From Puia sp. (GTDB taxonomy: Bacteria > Bacteroidota > Bacteroidia > Chitinophagales > Chitinophagaceae): 54,639 bases of DNA. This document shows positions 35,036 through 43,005 of this stretch, piece by piece. The notes beneath the pieces are model-generated. The model saw nothing but the letters and a program-made list of their open reading frames with translations. It had not been told where the DNA came from and ran no database searches. The position numbers were made by a program, and so were the translations under genes. The DNA is taken from the NCBI GenBank assembly GCA_031292515.1, contig JARLGZ010000245.1, forward strand, positions 1 to 54,639. Direction: 5' to 3'. Each line of letters opens with the position of its first letter. The stretch's first letter is position 1.

Positions 35036-35940
35036 GAGATCGGGTGTATGTCTGTCTGCGGCCAGTATTTGGCGATCTTCAGGCGGAGAAAGGCTACGCT
35101 GCGTTCGAGCTGCGCCATACCGTCCACCCCGTCTTCTATGCTGATCCAGCTGTCGAATCCTACACGCTTCAATTCCGTAAAGATGGCGTCATAGTCGTTG
35201 AGCCCCTTGCCGATCTCTCCATGACTCAGGCGCTTGGCATAACCGGTAGCGCCGCCTTCTTCCTTGCGGAGGTCTTCAAGGGTTCCTTCCAGGAGATACC
35301 GGTCGCTGGCATGCATCGTCACCACCCGGTCCGAGACCCGTTTCAACAATTCGATCGGGTCTTCCCCTGCCAGGTAGGTATTGCTGGGGTCGTAATTGAC
35401 GCCGAAATTCGGATCGTGGATCCGGTCTACCAGCTGGCAGAATACGTCCATCTTCTGGGCGAATTCGGGATATTCCCAGAAATCATCCTTATAGTGGTTT
35501 TCGAGGATCAGCGTGATGCCCCTGTCCCTTGCATAGGGCAGGCAGGCTTCGATACAATCGGCCGCCAGCTTTACCCCATCTTCGATGGTGAGCACCGGTC
35601 TGCGCTGCCCGGAGAGTACCCGGCAGTAGGATCCGCCAAGTATTTGTGTCATGTCGATCCATCTCTTCTGCTTTTCGATCTCCTTGGCACGGAAGGCCGC
35701 ATCGGGATGCGTGAAATCGGGGGAACAGCACATCATCGGAATCGTCTTCCCATGATCTTCCACCTGCCGGCGGAAAAGGAGCCAGTTCGATTCATCCGCC
35801 ATTTCGAGGAAGCCGGCATACCATTCGAGACCATCGATGTCCAGCTTTGCAGCCAGTTCTATCCATTCCGAAACACGCATCGAGCCATCTTTGCAGAGCG
35901 CGTGCATAAAAGCCTTTGGAAAGGCGGCTAAACGAGGCAT
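35032..35940 (-). CDS. sugar phosphate isomerase/epimerase-family TIM barrel
   Basis: A 302-residue xylose-isomerase-like TIM barrel. The metal ligands are expected in LILENHYKDDFWE (Glu near 152), GVNYDPSNT (Asp near 183), VVTMHASDRYL (His near 215) and SWISIEDGVDG (Glu near 274). Members isomerise, epimerise, dehydrate or (as shown for some 3-keto-sugar enzymes) cleave sugars and cyclitols. The exact reaction cannot be read from sequence. It is coupled to the lactonase gene and lies downstream of an SDR, a dehydrogenase and a HUMPS enzyme. Confidence 0.9.
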   Translation of the reverse strand: MPRLAAFPKAFMHALCKDGSMRVSEWIELAAKLDIDGLEWYAGFLEMADESNWLLFRRQVEDHGKTIPMMCCSPDFTHPDAAFRAKEIEKQKRWIDMTQILGGSYCRVLSGQRRPVLTIEDGVKLAADCIEACLPYARDRGITLILENHYKDDFWEYPEFAQKMDVFCQLVDRIHDPNFGVNYDPSNTYLAGEDPIELLKRVSDRVVTMHASDRYLLEGTLEDLRKEEGGATGYAKRLSHGEIGKGLNDYDAIFTELKRVGFDSWISIEDGVDGMAQLERSVAFLRLKIAKYWPQTDIHPIS

Positions 35941-36016
35941 AGAAAATATTTAAAGAATTTTTTAAGATTTTTTTGAATGTCGATCGATTAAGAATGTCGA
36001 TCCGTTTTTGCGCTTG
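35941..36016. repeat. duplicated GAATGTCGATC in spacer
   Basis: An 11-base unit GAATGTCGATC occurs twice, at about 35974 and 35992, with GATTAA and CGTTTT after it. It belongs to the set of spacer duplications of this cluster. Confidence 0.5.
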
Positions 36017-36808
36017 CTATTTTATCGTGGAAGTATCCTTCGGAGGATTCCTGCCGATAAAAGGATGCTGTTCGAGATCCACCACCTGCCCGCTGATCGG
36101 GCCGCTTTCGTCAGCCAGCCAATAGATGGCAGCCGCCGCGATTTCAGCAGGCCAGAGGATGCGGCCGGCGGGTGCATACACCGCCGGCAGGTCCTTGTAC
36201 CAGTCATCTGCAAGACCGTGTTCCCTTTTCCGGACCATCTCCGTTTCGGTAAGCACCCAACCCGGATTGATCTGGTTGACCCGTACGCCGTTCTCCCGGT
36301 GAAGGGTATCCCCCAGATTCCGTGTAAGGGTCATCAGCGCCCCCTTCGAAACGCTATACGCCAGCAGGTTGGGCTCACCGCTCCAGGCATTGACACTCCC
36401 GATATTCAGGACACAACCCCGGTTCTTTTCCAGATAGGGCAGTGCTGCCTTTATCAGGGCGAACGGGGCAATCGTATTCACTTCCAGCACGCGACGAAAG
36501 AAAGCGAGGTCCGTCGTCTGAATATTTGAGGAGACGACCCAGGCAGCATTGTTTACGAGGGCATCCAGCTTTCCAAACGCATCCAAAGCCTTTGCCACGA
36601 GACGCTCTGGCGCCCCTTCCGCGGTGATGTCTTCAATATGCAGAACGGCCTTATCTGTTCCCAGTTCGGCCAGCGTGTCGGCGCCCCAGTCCTTTTCAAG
36701 ACCATGAAGAACGACCCGGGCTCCTTCCTGCACGCACCGTTTGGCAATGGCTTTGCCGATGCCGGTCGTACTGCCCGTGATGAGGATCACTTTATCTTGC
36801 AAACGCAT
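36017..36808 (-). CDS. SDR-family oxidoreductase (classical)
   Basis: A 263-residue classical SDR. The cofactor motif ITGSTTGIGKAIA, NNAAWV, the catalytic serine in NIGSVNAW and the intact YSVSK pair (Tyr near 156) are visible, with GWVLTETEMV later. It would oxidise or reduce a hydroxyl of a sugar or sugar acid with NAD(P). It belongs to the minus-strand sugar-oxidation cluster. It ends with a polar tail (GRNPPKDTSTIK). Substrate unknown. Confidence 0.92.
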   Translation of the reverse strand: MRLQDKVILITGSTTGIGKAIAKRCVQEGARVVLHGLEKDWGADTLAELGTDKAVLHIEDITAEGAPERLVAKALDAFGKLDALVNNAAWVVSSNIQTTDLAFFRRVLEVNTIAPFALIKAALPYLEKNRGCVLNIGSVNAWSGEPNLLAYSVSKGALMTLTRNLGDTLHRENGVRVNQINPGWVLTETEMVRKREHGLADDWYKDLPAVYAPAGRILWPAEIAAAAIYWLADESGPISGQVVDLEQHPFIGRNPPKDTSTIK

Positions 36809-36848
36809 AGTTACGATATTTTATAGGGGATTACGGTCCAGGACAGCT

Positions 36849-36950
36849 TTTATCCATACTTCTCTTTCGTCCGGGCTCTTCCTTTATTCGGGCTCTTCCT
36901 TTATCCAAACTTTTCTTTTATCAAAGACTCTTCCTTCATCCCTGATCGTA
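36849..36950. repeat. degenerate ~17-bp tandem repeat between SDR and zinc-type dehydrogenase
   Basis: About five units of 16-18 bases share TTTATCC...CTCTTCC, for example CCGGGCTCTTCCTTTATTC followed by GGGCTCTTCCTTTATCC. The best pair (GGGCTCTTCCTTTAT) is identical over 15 bases. The stretch is pyrimidine-rich on the plus strand and non-coding. Confidence 0.7.
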
Positions 36951-36964
36951 TCCGGACACCCCGG

Positions 36965-37999
36965 TTATACCGGTCTGAGAACGCTCTTCACCACTTCTCC
37001 CTTGTGCATCTTTTCAAAAGCCTCGTGCCATTCCGTTACAGGCCATACACCCCCGATGATAGGCCTGACATCCAGCTGTCCGCTGGCGAGTAGCGCGATC
37101 ACACGCTCCCAGATCGGCCAGTTGTGACTAAAACTACCCTGTAACGTGACGTTTTTCTGAACCAGCGGATCCAGCGAAAATCCCAGCGGCTGCGGGCCCC
37201 ATCCTACTTTCACGATATGCCCGCTGGGACGGACCAGCTGCATGGCGATCTTCAGGGTCGCACTGGCGCCGGCAGCATCGATGATGCAATCCGCACCCAA
37301 CCCGTCACGCCGCATGGCCCATTCGGAAGCGTCGCCCACGATTCCCTCGCAACCATATTTACCGGCGATCGCCAGGCGATGCCTGTCGGCTTCTAACCCT
37401 ACTATGGCCACTTCCGCTCCACAGAGCCTGGCCATGGCGGCACAGAGGATGCCGATGGTGCCGGGCCCGAGCACGATGACACGGTCGCCGGGTTTCAGAC
37501 GGCTATTCTCTACAACGGCATTAAAAGCTACGCAACAGGGTTCGGTCAGACAAGCCTGTTCGAATGCCAGGGATTCCGGCACCCGGTGAAGGCAACGGGC
37601 GGGCACCCTGACATAACGCGTCATCGCCCCATTCACCCCATATCCAAAGCCCTTGCGGGTCGGATCCAGGTTATATAAGCCGCGGCGCGTCATGGGGTTA
37701 TTGGAGTCAATGACCGCAGCCGTCTCGCTGACGACACGATCCCCTTCCTTCCAGCCAGTCACCCGGCTTCCTATCTCGAGGATATGCCCGCCGAATTCAT
37801 GCCCCAACACGACCGGGTAGTTCACCGGCCAGCTGTGATCCGATGTCCATTGATGCAGGTCACTGCCGCATACCCCGACGTTGGCAACTTCCAGTAAGAC
37901 GTCTTCTTCTCCTATCTCCGGTCTTGCGATCTCGCGGATCTCAACGGACCCTTTTTCCGGGGCGTAGTTCACTACGGCCGCCGATTTCAGATTACTCAT
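36965..37999 (-). CDS. medium-chain (zinc-type) alcohol/sugar dehydrogenase lacking structural-zinc cysteines
   Basis: A 344-residue protein from the ATG at 37999 (MSNLKSAAVVNYAPEKG); a longer frame overlaps the upstream gene. Catalytic zinc ligands are kept: Cys in GVCGSDLHQW and HE in LGHEFGGHI. The Rossmann motif is VLGPGTIGILCAA. In sorbitol- and threonine-dehydrogenase relatives the segment after VVSETA holds four cysteines for structural zinc; here it reads AVIDSNNPMTRRGLYNLD, with none, although flanking GFGYGVNGAMTRYV is normal. It would oxidise a sugar or polyol hydroxyl with NAD(P). Confidence 0.92.
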   Translation of the reverse strand: MSNLKSAAVVNYAPEKGSVEIREIARPEIGEEDVLLEVANVGVCGSDLHQWTSDHSWPVNYPVVLGHEFGGHILEIGSRVTGWKEGDRVVSETAAVIDSNNPMTRRGLYNLDPTRKGFGYGVNGAMTRYVRVPARCLHRVPESLAFEQACLTEPCCVAFNAVVENSRLKPGDRVIVLGPGTIGILCAAMARLCGAEVAIVGLEADRHRLAIAGKYGCEGIVGDASEWAMRRDGLGADCIIDAAGASATLKIAMQLVRPSGHIVKVGWGPQPLGFSLDPLVQKNVTLQGSFSHNWPIWERVIALLASGQLDVRPIIGGVWPVTEWHEAFEKMHKGEVVKSVLRPV

Positions 38000-38006
38000 T
38001 CCTTTA

Positions 38007-38705
38007 TCAGATTTTAATATTGTCGTAAGCATGTATCTTCTCGCAGATCAGCCGCAGCGAATCTTCCAGCGCACCGCCGGCCGTCTTAAACGCATCCGCG
38101 TCGATGGTGAGCGGAGCCCCCAGTACCACCAGGGGAGCGCCGAATTCCGGGCAACGGATCGCTTGTTCCAGGGTCAGACCACCCACGGCCTGGACGGGAA
38201 TGTTCACGGCCTGCACCACCTCCTTCAGCTGATCGAGCGGGCTCGGCATGCGCTTACCCTGCGCCGCTATACCCCTTCTTTCATCATACCCGATATGATG
38301 AATCACAAAATCGCAGCCGAGGTCTTCCAACCATTTCGCGGCCGCGACCATATCGGGGCAACCCAGATTGTCGCCCATTACTTTTACCCCAAAATCACGA
38401 CCCGCGTTAACGACACATTTGATCGTCTCTTCGTGCGCCCTCGCCATGACTACCACATGGGTGGCGCCGGCCTTCGCCATCATCTCGGCTTCCAGGTAGC
38501 CTCCATCCATCGTTTTAAGATCGGCGACGATGGGAACACCCGGGAAAGCGCTGCGAAGCTCGCGGACACCCACCAGGCCATAAGCCAGGATCAGCGGCGT
38601 CCCCGCCTCCAGCCAGTCGACACCTGCGCGCATGGCCATCTCCGCCGTTTCCAGCGCTTCGTCAATATCTGTCAGGTCCAATGAAATCTGAACGATCGGT
38701 CTCAT
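38007..38705 (-). CDS. HUMPS-family protein (3-hexulose-6-P synthase / 3-keto-gulonate-6-P decarboxylase-like)
   Basis: A 232-residue TIM-barrel of the OMP-decarboxylase suprafamily. VQISLDLTDIDEALE, the hallmark DLKTMDGGYLEAEMMAKAGA (catalytic Asp-x-Lys-x-x-Asp near 62-67) and VGGLTLEQ are typical. Known members cleave or form a C-C bond in phosphorylated keto-sugars with magnesium. The usual C-terminal phosphate loop (Gly-Gly or Gly-Arg) reads VVLGAPLTI here, so phosphate binding may be altered. No isomerase of the RuMP type and no sugar kinase lie beside it. It stands seven bases ahead of the dehydrogenase start. Confidence 0.87.
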   Translation of the reverse strand: MRPIVQISLDLTDIDEALETAEMAMRAGVDWLEAGTPLILAYGLVGVRELRSAFPGVPIVADLKTMDGGYLEAEMMAKAGATHVVVMARAHEETIKCVVNAGRDFGVKVMGDNLGCPDMVAAAKWLEDLGCDFVIHHIGYDERRGIAAQGKRMPSPLDQLKEVVQAVNIPVQAVGGLTLEQAIRCPEFGAPLVVLGAPLTIDADAFKTAGGALEDSLRLICEKIHAYDNIKI

Positions 38706-38811
38706 AAAATGTTTTAGAAAATGATCAATTGAATATTATCGATAGACATAAACGGCAGGGGCCCCGTCCGGTCGGACGGAACCAGGCGTTTGCAAAAAAC
38801 TTCGTGTCCTC

Positions 38812-39507
38812 TCAGGTCTTTGCCAGGGGCGTGGGCGTATCGAAGCTGATGCATTCCTTCAATTCCTTGTCTGTATAAGCGAGGTTGTATTGCTTTAATA
38901 CTTCATCCGGAACCCCGTTCCATTGGTTGGGCCGGTTACCGACATACCCGAGATCCTTAAACCCGATTTCCGTCGTGTAGAAGCCGGTCAGGGTGAGGTT
39001 ACGCATCAGCGTAAAAAAGGTCACCCCTTGTTTGTCCTCAGGCTTCGCCTTTTTTGGATAGGCGATGGAGTCGACGATCTCCAGCTGCTGCTTCTCCGTA
39101 AGGTCTTTAAACGGCTTTTCAAACTTTTCCAGCGAGTGAAGGTCCAGCCATCTCAGGCCGCCGCGGAGCGGGGTCTGATGTTCCGGTTTGTCCTTTACGA
39201 TAAATTCGATAAATTCGGCGACTTTCGCATCGGAGGCGCTGCCACTCACTTCATCCCGCGGGATGATGATATCCCCCAGCACCGTGATCGTGGCAAGTTC
39301 ATCGGGCGTGAAAAAATTTGCCGGGGAGAGTCCCTTCATATAGTCCTTCTCCTCCTGCATGCGGGTAACGTCATTGGCATAAGCGGACGTCTCCGCGGCA
39401 GCTGCGTTTGCCTCCGTCTTTTTATCGGCCGTATTACAGGCTTCCAGCAGGGCTCCCCCCGCGACGCCACCGACCAGCAGCGCTTTTATCGATTTTCTTC
39501 TGTCCAT
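38812..39507 (-). CDS. gluconate 2-dehydrogenase subunit 3-family protein, Tat lipoprotein
   Basis: A 231-residue protein. The N-terminus MDRRKSIKALLVGGVAGGALLEAC has a twin-arginine start and a lipobox (LLEAC, Cys 24), so it should cross by Tat and be lipid-anchored. The body (FFTPDELATITVLGDIIIPRDEVSGSA, AKVAEFIEFIV, GLRWLDLHS) is the gluconate_2-dh3 family, the small partner that helps fold and export FAD-dependent GMC dehydrogenases. It follows the GMC gene by 30 bases, the expected pairing in a periplasmic sugar dehydrogenase. Confidence 0.92.
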   Translation of the reverse strand: MDRRKSIKALLVGGVAGGALLEACNTADKKTEANAAAAETSAYANDVTRMQEEKDYMKGLSPANFFTPDELATITVLGDIIIPRDEVSGSASDAKVAEFIEFIVKDKPEHQTPLRGGLRWLDLHSLEKFEKPFKDLTEKQQLEIVDSIAYPKKAKPEDKQGVTFFTLMRNLTLTGFYTTEIGFKDLGYVGNRPNQWNGVPDEVLKQYNLAYTDKELKECISFDTPTPLAKT

Positions 39508-39537
39508 AAAATAATCTTTAACGTTTCAACAGGCGGT

Positions 39538-41277
39538 TTAAATATTGTTCTTCTTCATCTCATCCACGATATATTCGCTGGCACGCATCGACAAGGCCAG
39601 GATCGTCCAGGTGATGTTTTTGTCCCCCTGCGACACGAAGGCACTCCCGTCGACGCAAAAAAGATTCTTACAGTCATGGCCCTGGTTGAACTTGTTCAAC
39701 GCGGATGTTTTCGGATCGTTCCCCATCCGGGCCGTGCCCGCTTCATGGATAACATTTCCCGGGTTATCGAGCCCCCAGAGATTGTCCTTGCTGTTCTCCT
39801 TCGAGGTGACGATGGCGCCCATATTATGCATGATCTCCTTGAAAGTCTCGTTCATGTGTTTGGCCTGGTTGATCTCATAGTCTGAATGCTTCACATTAAA
39901 GCGGAGGACCGGAATCCCGTATTTGTCGACCACCCCGTCAGGATCGATCTGGCAATAGTTGTCTATCCGGGGTACCGCTTCACCCCTGCCCGCCATCCCG
40001 ATGCCGGCGCCAAATAAATAGCGGACATCTTCCTTCAGGGACTTGCCGTAGCCACCGGGCTCCTTGTGCTCGCCCCGGATGAGCACCTTCTCCTGGTTTT
40101 TCTCGATGCCCCAGCTAAACCCGTAAGAAGGCATATGCATCCCGCCACCGTATTCGATATGGTAGCCACGGGGAAAATCGAGCTTCTTATTATCCAGCCA
40201 CCAGGGCGTGTATACATGCAGTCCACCCACCCCATCCTCGTTATAGCGTTTACGGTCAAACAAGGCGGGTACGATGCCGCTCATGCCTGCCCCTGTCGAA
40301 TCATGCAGGTATTTCCCGACCACATCGCTGGAGTTGATGAGACCATTGGGATGCCGCTGGGATTTAGAGTTCAGCAGCAACCGGGCGGTCTCGCAGGTGC
40401 TGCCCGCGAGGACCACCGTTCTTCCATAGACCTGGTATTCCTGGAGATCCGTCTTGTCGATATACGAGACCCCTGTCGCCAATCCCTCCTTGTCCGTGAG
40501 CACCTCGCGCGCCATGGCATTGGTGAAAAGATCCACATTGCCCGTAGCCAGCGCAGGCTTCACCAGTACCGAAGAAGAGGAGAAATCACCATATACTTTA
40601 CAACTGCGCCCGCACTGAGAGCAAAAGAAGCAGGCGCCGCGATCTTTGTTGATCTGTTTGGTGAGGATCGACAAACGCGAAGGAATGACGGGGATACCGA
40701 TACCGGTCGCAGATTTCTTGATGAACAGCTCGTGCAGCCGCGGTTTGGGAGGCGGCAAAAAAATGCCGTCCGGATCGTTGGGCAGTCCTTCGTTGGTACC
40801 GAATACGCCGATCAGCTTATCAATCTTATCGTAATAGGGTTTTACATCTTCATAGCCGATCGGCCAGTCGTCGCCCAACCCATCATAGCTCTTTCTTTTG
40901 AAATCCTTTGGCCCAAACCGCAGCGATATCCTGCCCCAATGGTTGGTACGGCCCCCGATCATTCTCGGACGAAACCAATCCCAGCGTGTACCTTCCGACT
41001 TCGTATAAGGCTCTCCCTCGATCTCCCATCCATGCCAGGCGCCGTCAAAGTCTCCGAAAGGCCTGAATTTTGTGCTGGCGCCTCGCCTCGGCGACTCCCA
41101 GGGATTTTTCAACTGGGCGGAATTAACGGCGGGATCGAACATAGGACCTGCCTCCACCAGGGCCACTTTTAAACCAGCCTGCGATAAAACGTATGCAGCC
41201 ATGCCACCGCCGGCCCCCGATCCCACAATAATCGCATCATATTTTTTTGCTGACTTCTTGATCTGAAGAGTTCCCAT
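39538..41277 (-). CDS. GMC-family FAD-dependent sugar/polyol dehydrogenase with Cys cluster
   Basis: A 579-residue GMC oxidoreductase. The FAD motif is AIIVGSGAGGGMAAYVLSQAG (about 15-35), WDWFRPRMIGGRTNHWG is conserved, and the C-terminal HEAGTARMGNDP and DGSAFVSQGDKNITWTI hold the catalytic His region. ACFFCSQCGRSCKVYGD (about 213-229) gives a CxxCxxCxxxC group, as in FAD-glucose and gluconate dehydrogenases, where such cysteines bind an iron-sulfur cluster. It has no signal peptide of its own and would ride out with the Tat-signal partner encoded downstream. Likely activity is oxidation of a sugar or glycoside hydroxyl to a keto group. Confidence 0.93.
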   Translation of the reverse strand: MGTLQIKKSAKKYDAIIVGSGAGGGMAAYVLSQAGLKVALVEAGPMFDPAVNSAQLKNPWESPRRGASTKFRPFGDFDGAWHGWEIEGEPYTKSEGTRWDWFRPRMIGGRTNHWGRISLRFGPKDFKRKSYDGLGDDWPIGYEDVKPYYDKIDKLIGVFGTNEGLPNDPDGIFLPPPKPRLHELFIKKSATGIGIPVIPSRLSILTKQINKDRGACFFCSQCGRSCKVYGDFSSSSVLVKPALATGNVDLFTNAMAREVLTDKEGLATGVSYIDKTDLQEYQVYGRTVVLAGSTCETARLLLNSKSQRHPNGLINSSDVVGKYLHDSTGAGMSGIVPALFDRKRYNEDGVGGLHVYTPWWLDNKKLDFPRGYHIEYGGGMHMPSYGFSWGIEKNQEKVLIRGEHKEPGGYGKSLKEDVRYLFGAGIGMAGRGEAVPRIDNYCQIDPDGVVDKYGIPVLRFNVKHSDYEINQAKHMNETFKEIMHNMGAIVTSKENSKDNLWGLDNPGNVIHEAGTARMGNDPKTSALNKFNQGHDCKNLFCVDGSAFVSQGDKNITWTILALSMRASEYIVDEMKKNNI

Positions 41278-41362
41278 ATGGCAATTTTATAAATAGTTTC
41301 AACAAGTCTATAAATATACTATTCTGACTGAATTATCCTATGCCAACCGTACTTTTAACTTT

Positions 41363-42463
41363 TTACAGCTTAATAAAGATCTTCTTCTTATACAACCACC
41401 ACGCCGGAATGAAGTTTATGCATACAAAAAAGAGCGCATAAATCAGGCTGGCCAGTCTCGGGTCACAGCCCGCCTGTGAGAGACCCTCCACTACCCGGTT
41501 ATTCAGCGTGACACCGCCGAATTTTGTCTCATAGAAGAGCAGGGCCCATACATCCGCCAGGAAATAGACCGTGATCGCATTCGACCCGAAAATAATACCC
41601 GGCCTGGTTCCGCGAATCTTGCCTTTGATGTCTACGATGAAATAGAAGGCGCCGAACAGCAGGGCCGCAAAACCCGAAGTCACCAGCACAAAGGAACTGG
41701 TCCAGAGATTCTCGTTGACGGGGAATGCCAGCCCGACAAAATAACCGGCTGCCGCGGAAAATACACCGGCCGTCATCAGGTAATTGACCTTCTCATTGGG
41801 CGTATAGCTGCTCAGCATCAGCCTTCCGGCAAGCATACCGGTAATACCCGATACCACCGACGTCACCGTCGTAAGAATACTTTCCGGATCCCAGGTCCCT
41901 CTCCACATCCGCCCCGGCAGATATTTGCTGTCCAGCCACGCCACGATATTGATCCCGGGCTCCAGCATCACTTTGCCCACGCCCGGTGTCGGTATGCAGG
42001 TCAGGGCAATCCAATAACCAATCAGCAGGATGGCCGCAATCCAGGCCTGCTGCTTCCAGTTCGTATTCAGGTAGATCACCGCGCAGATCAGGAAGACAAA
42101 AGCGATCCTGTGCAAGGTACCCGTCCACCGGATGGAATGAAAATCGAACTCGGGCATCAGGTTCAGAAACATCCCTACCGCAAAGATCTTTAACGACCGA
42201 AAGAGGATCTTTCTGTAGAGCGGTCCGCGCGGAGACCCGTCATGGAGATGTTTTGAATACGCCAGAGCGATCGACACCCCCACGATAAAGAGGAAAAAAG
42301 GAGCCACCTGATCTGTAAAAGACAAACCGTTCCAGATCGTATGCCGCAGCGTAAAAAACACCGATTCCTCGCTCCCGGGATAGTTTACGACGATCATCAG
42401 CGCGATGGTAAAACCCCGCAGGGCATCCAGCGAAATCAGTCGGTTGGGTTGAGGGGCTGTCAA
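41363..42463 (-). CDS. HGSNAT-like / DUF5009 membrane acyltransferase, TTG start
   Basis: A 366-residue protein with about 10 membrane helices. NRLISLDALRGFTIALMIVVNYPG and GLSFTDQVAPFFLFIVGVSIALAYSK are hallmarks of the bacterial relatives of heparan-alpha-glucosaminide N-acetyltransferase, which move acetyl groups across membranes to amino sugars. The only start before the conserved region is TTG at 42461-42463. It lies 85 bases upstream of the GMC gene and may lead the sugar-oxidation transcript. The acceptor in this bacterium is unknown. Confidence 0.87.
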   Translation of the reverse strand: MTAPQPNRLISLDALRGFTIALMIVVNYPGSEESVFFTLRHTIWNGLSFTDQVAPFFLFIVGVSIALAYSKHLHDGSPRGPLYRKILFRSLKIFAVGMFLNLMPEFDFHSIRWTGTLHRIAFVFLICAVIYLNTNWKQQAWIAAILLIGYWIALTCIPTPGVGKVMLEPGINIVAWLDSKYLPGRMWRGTWDPESILTTVTSVVSGITGMLAGRLMLSSYTPNEKVNYLMTAGVFSAAAGYFVGLAFPVNENLWTSSFVLVTSGFAALLFGAFYFIVDIKGKIRGTRPGIIFGSNAITVYFLADVWALLFYETKFGGVTLNNRVVEGLSQAGCDPRLASLIYALFFVCINFIPAWWLYKKKIFIKL

Positions 42464-42712
42464 TTCGATATATTTAGTAATAAAATAATACTACAATCCG
42501 AAATATTAGAGACGCCGTCGGTTCTTTGATACTGCCCGTATGGAAAAAAAGTTTTCCGGTTTCCCGGGAATTTCCGAAGGGATCCCGGAGAGTTTCCGGA
42601 AGAATCACCCGGACGATCCGGGAGCTTCCGGGCGGCCGCCCCATCGAAGAGACCTATGCCCCGGGTTCCGCGGAAGGGTTCAGAAAGAGTTTTGAAAAGC
42701 CCGAACCCGTCA

Positions 42713-42934
42713 TCATTTTCTTGGAGGCAGGTCGAAAGCCGTCGCATCGTGATCGAAATTCCCCTTGTGTGAGCCGTCGCAAAAAGGTTTGTTCTTTGAA
42801 AGCCCGCAGCGGCAGATCGAAACCACTTCGCGCCCGGCGAGGCCATAGTTGTTGCCGTTCTTGTCTACGATCTCGAAATCCCCTTCTACCTTGAGCGATC
42901 CATTGCTGTTCACCGTGATCTTTGTGGTTGCCAT
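42713..42934 (-). CDS. CDGSH-type iron-sulfur protein
   Basis: A 73-residue protein with one CDGSH motif. C41, C43, C52 and H56 within CRCGLSKNKPFCDGSH are the four ligands of a [2Fe-2S] cluster. The N-terminal part (KITVNSNGSLKVEGDFEIVD) is a short beta unit common to bacterial members. Such proteins act in redox or iron handling; no partner is known here. A -7 box on the minus strand lies 25 bases upstream. Confidence 0.93.
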   Translation of the reverse strand: MATTKITVNSNGSLKVEGDFEIVDKNGNNYGLAGREVVSICRCGLSKNKPFCDGSHKGNFDHDATAFDLPPRK

Positions 42935-42959
42935 TGTTGAATTATATTATATAAGGCGC

Positions 42960-42987
42960 CAAAAATAGAGAAACCTTTCTATTTTTG
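42960..42987. promoter_or_regulatory. divergent -7 boxes forming an inverted repeat
   Basis: CAAAAATAGA (42960-42969) and TCTATTTTTG (42978-42987) are a perfect 10-base inverted repeat with an 8-base gap. Each arm contains a TATTTTTG box, one facing the CDGSH gene (minus) and one the TPR gene (plus). As the genes diverge, it is more likely a back-to-back promoter than a terminator. Confidence 0.6.
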
Positions 42988-43005
42988 AAGGGAAGAAAAT
43001 AAGGT

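Noticed and set aside
40066-41172. 368-codon plus-strand open frame opposite the GMC gene
   Set aside because: It is a shadow of a GC-rich conserved gene, without signal, domain or promoter.
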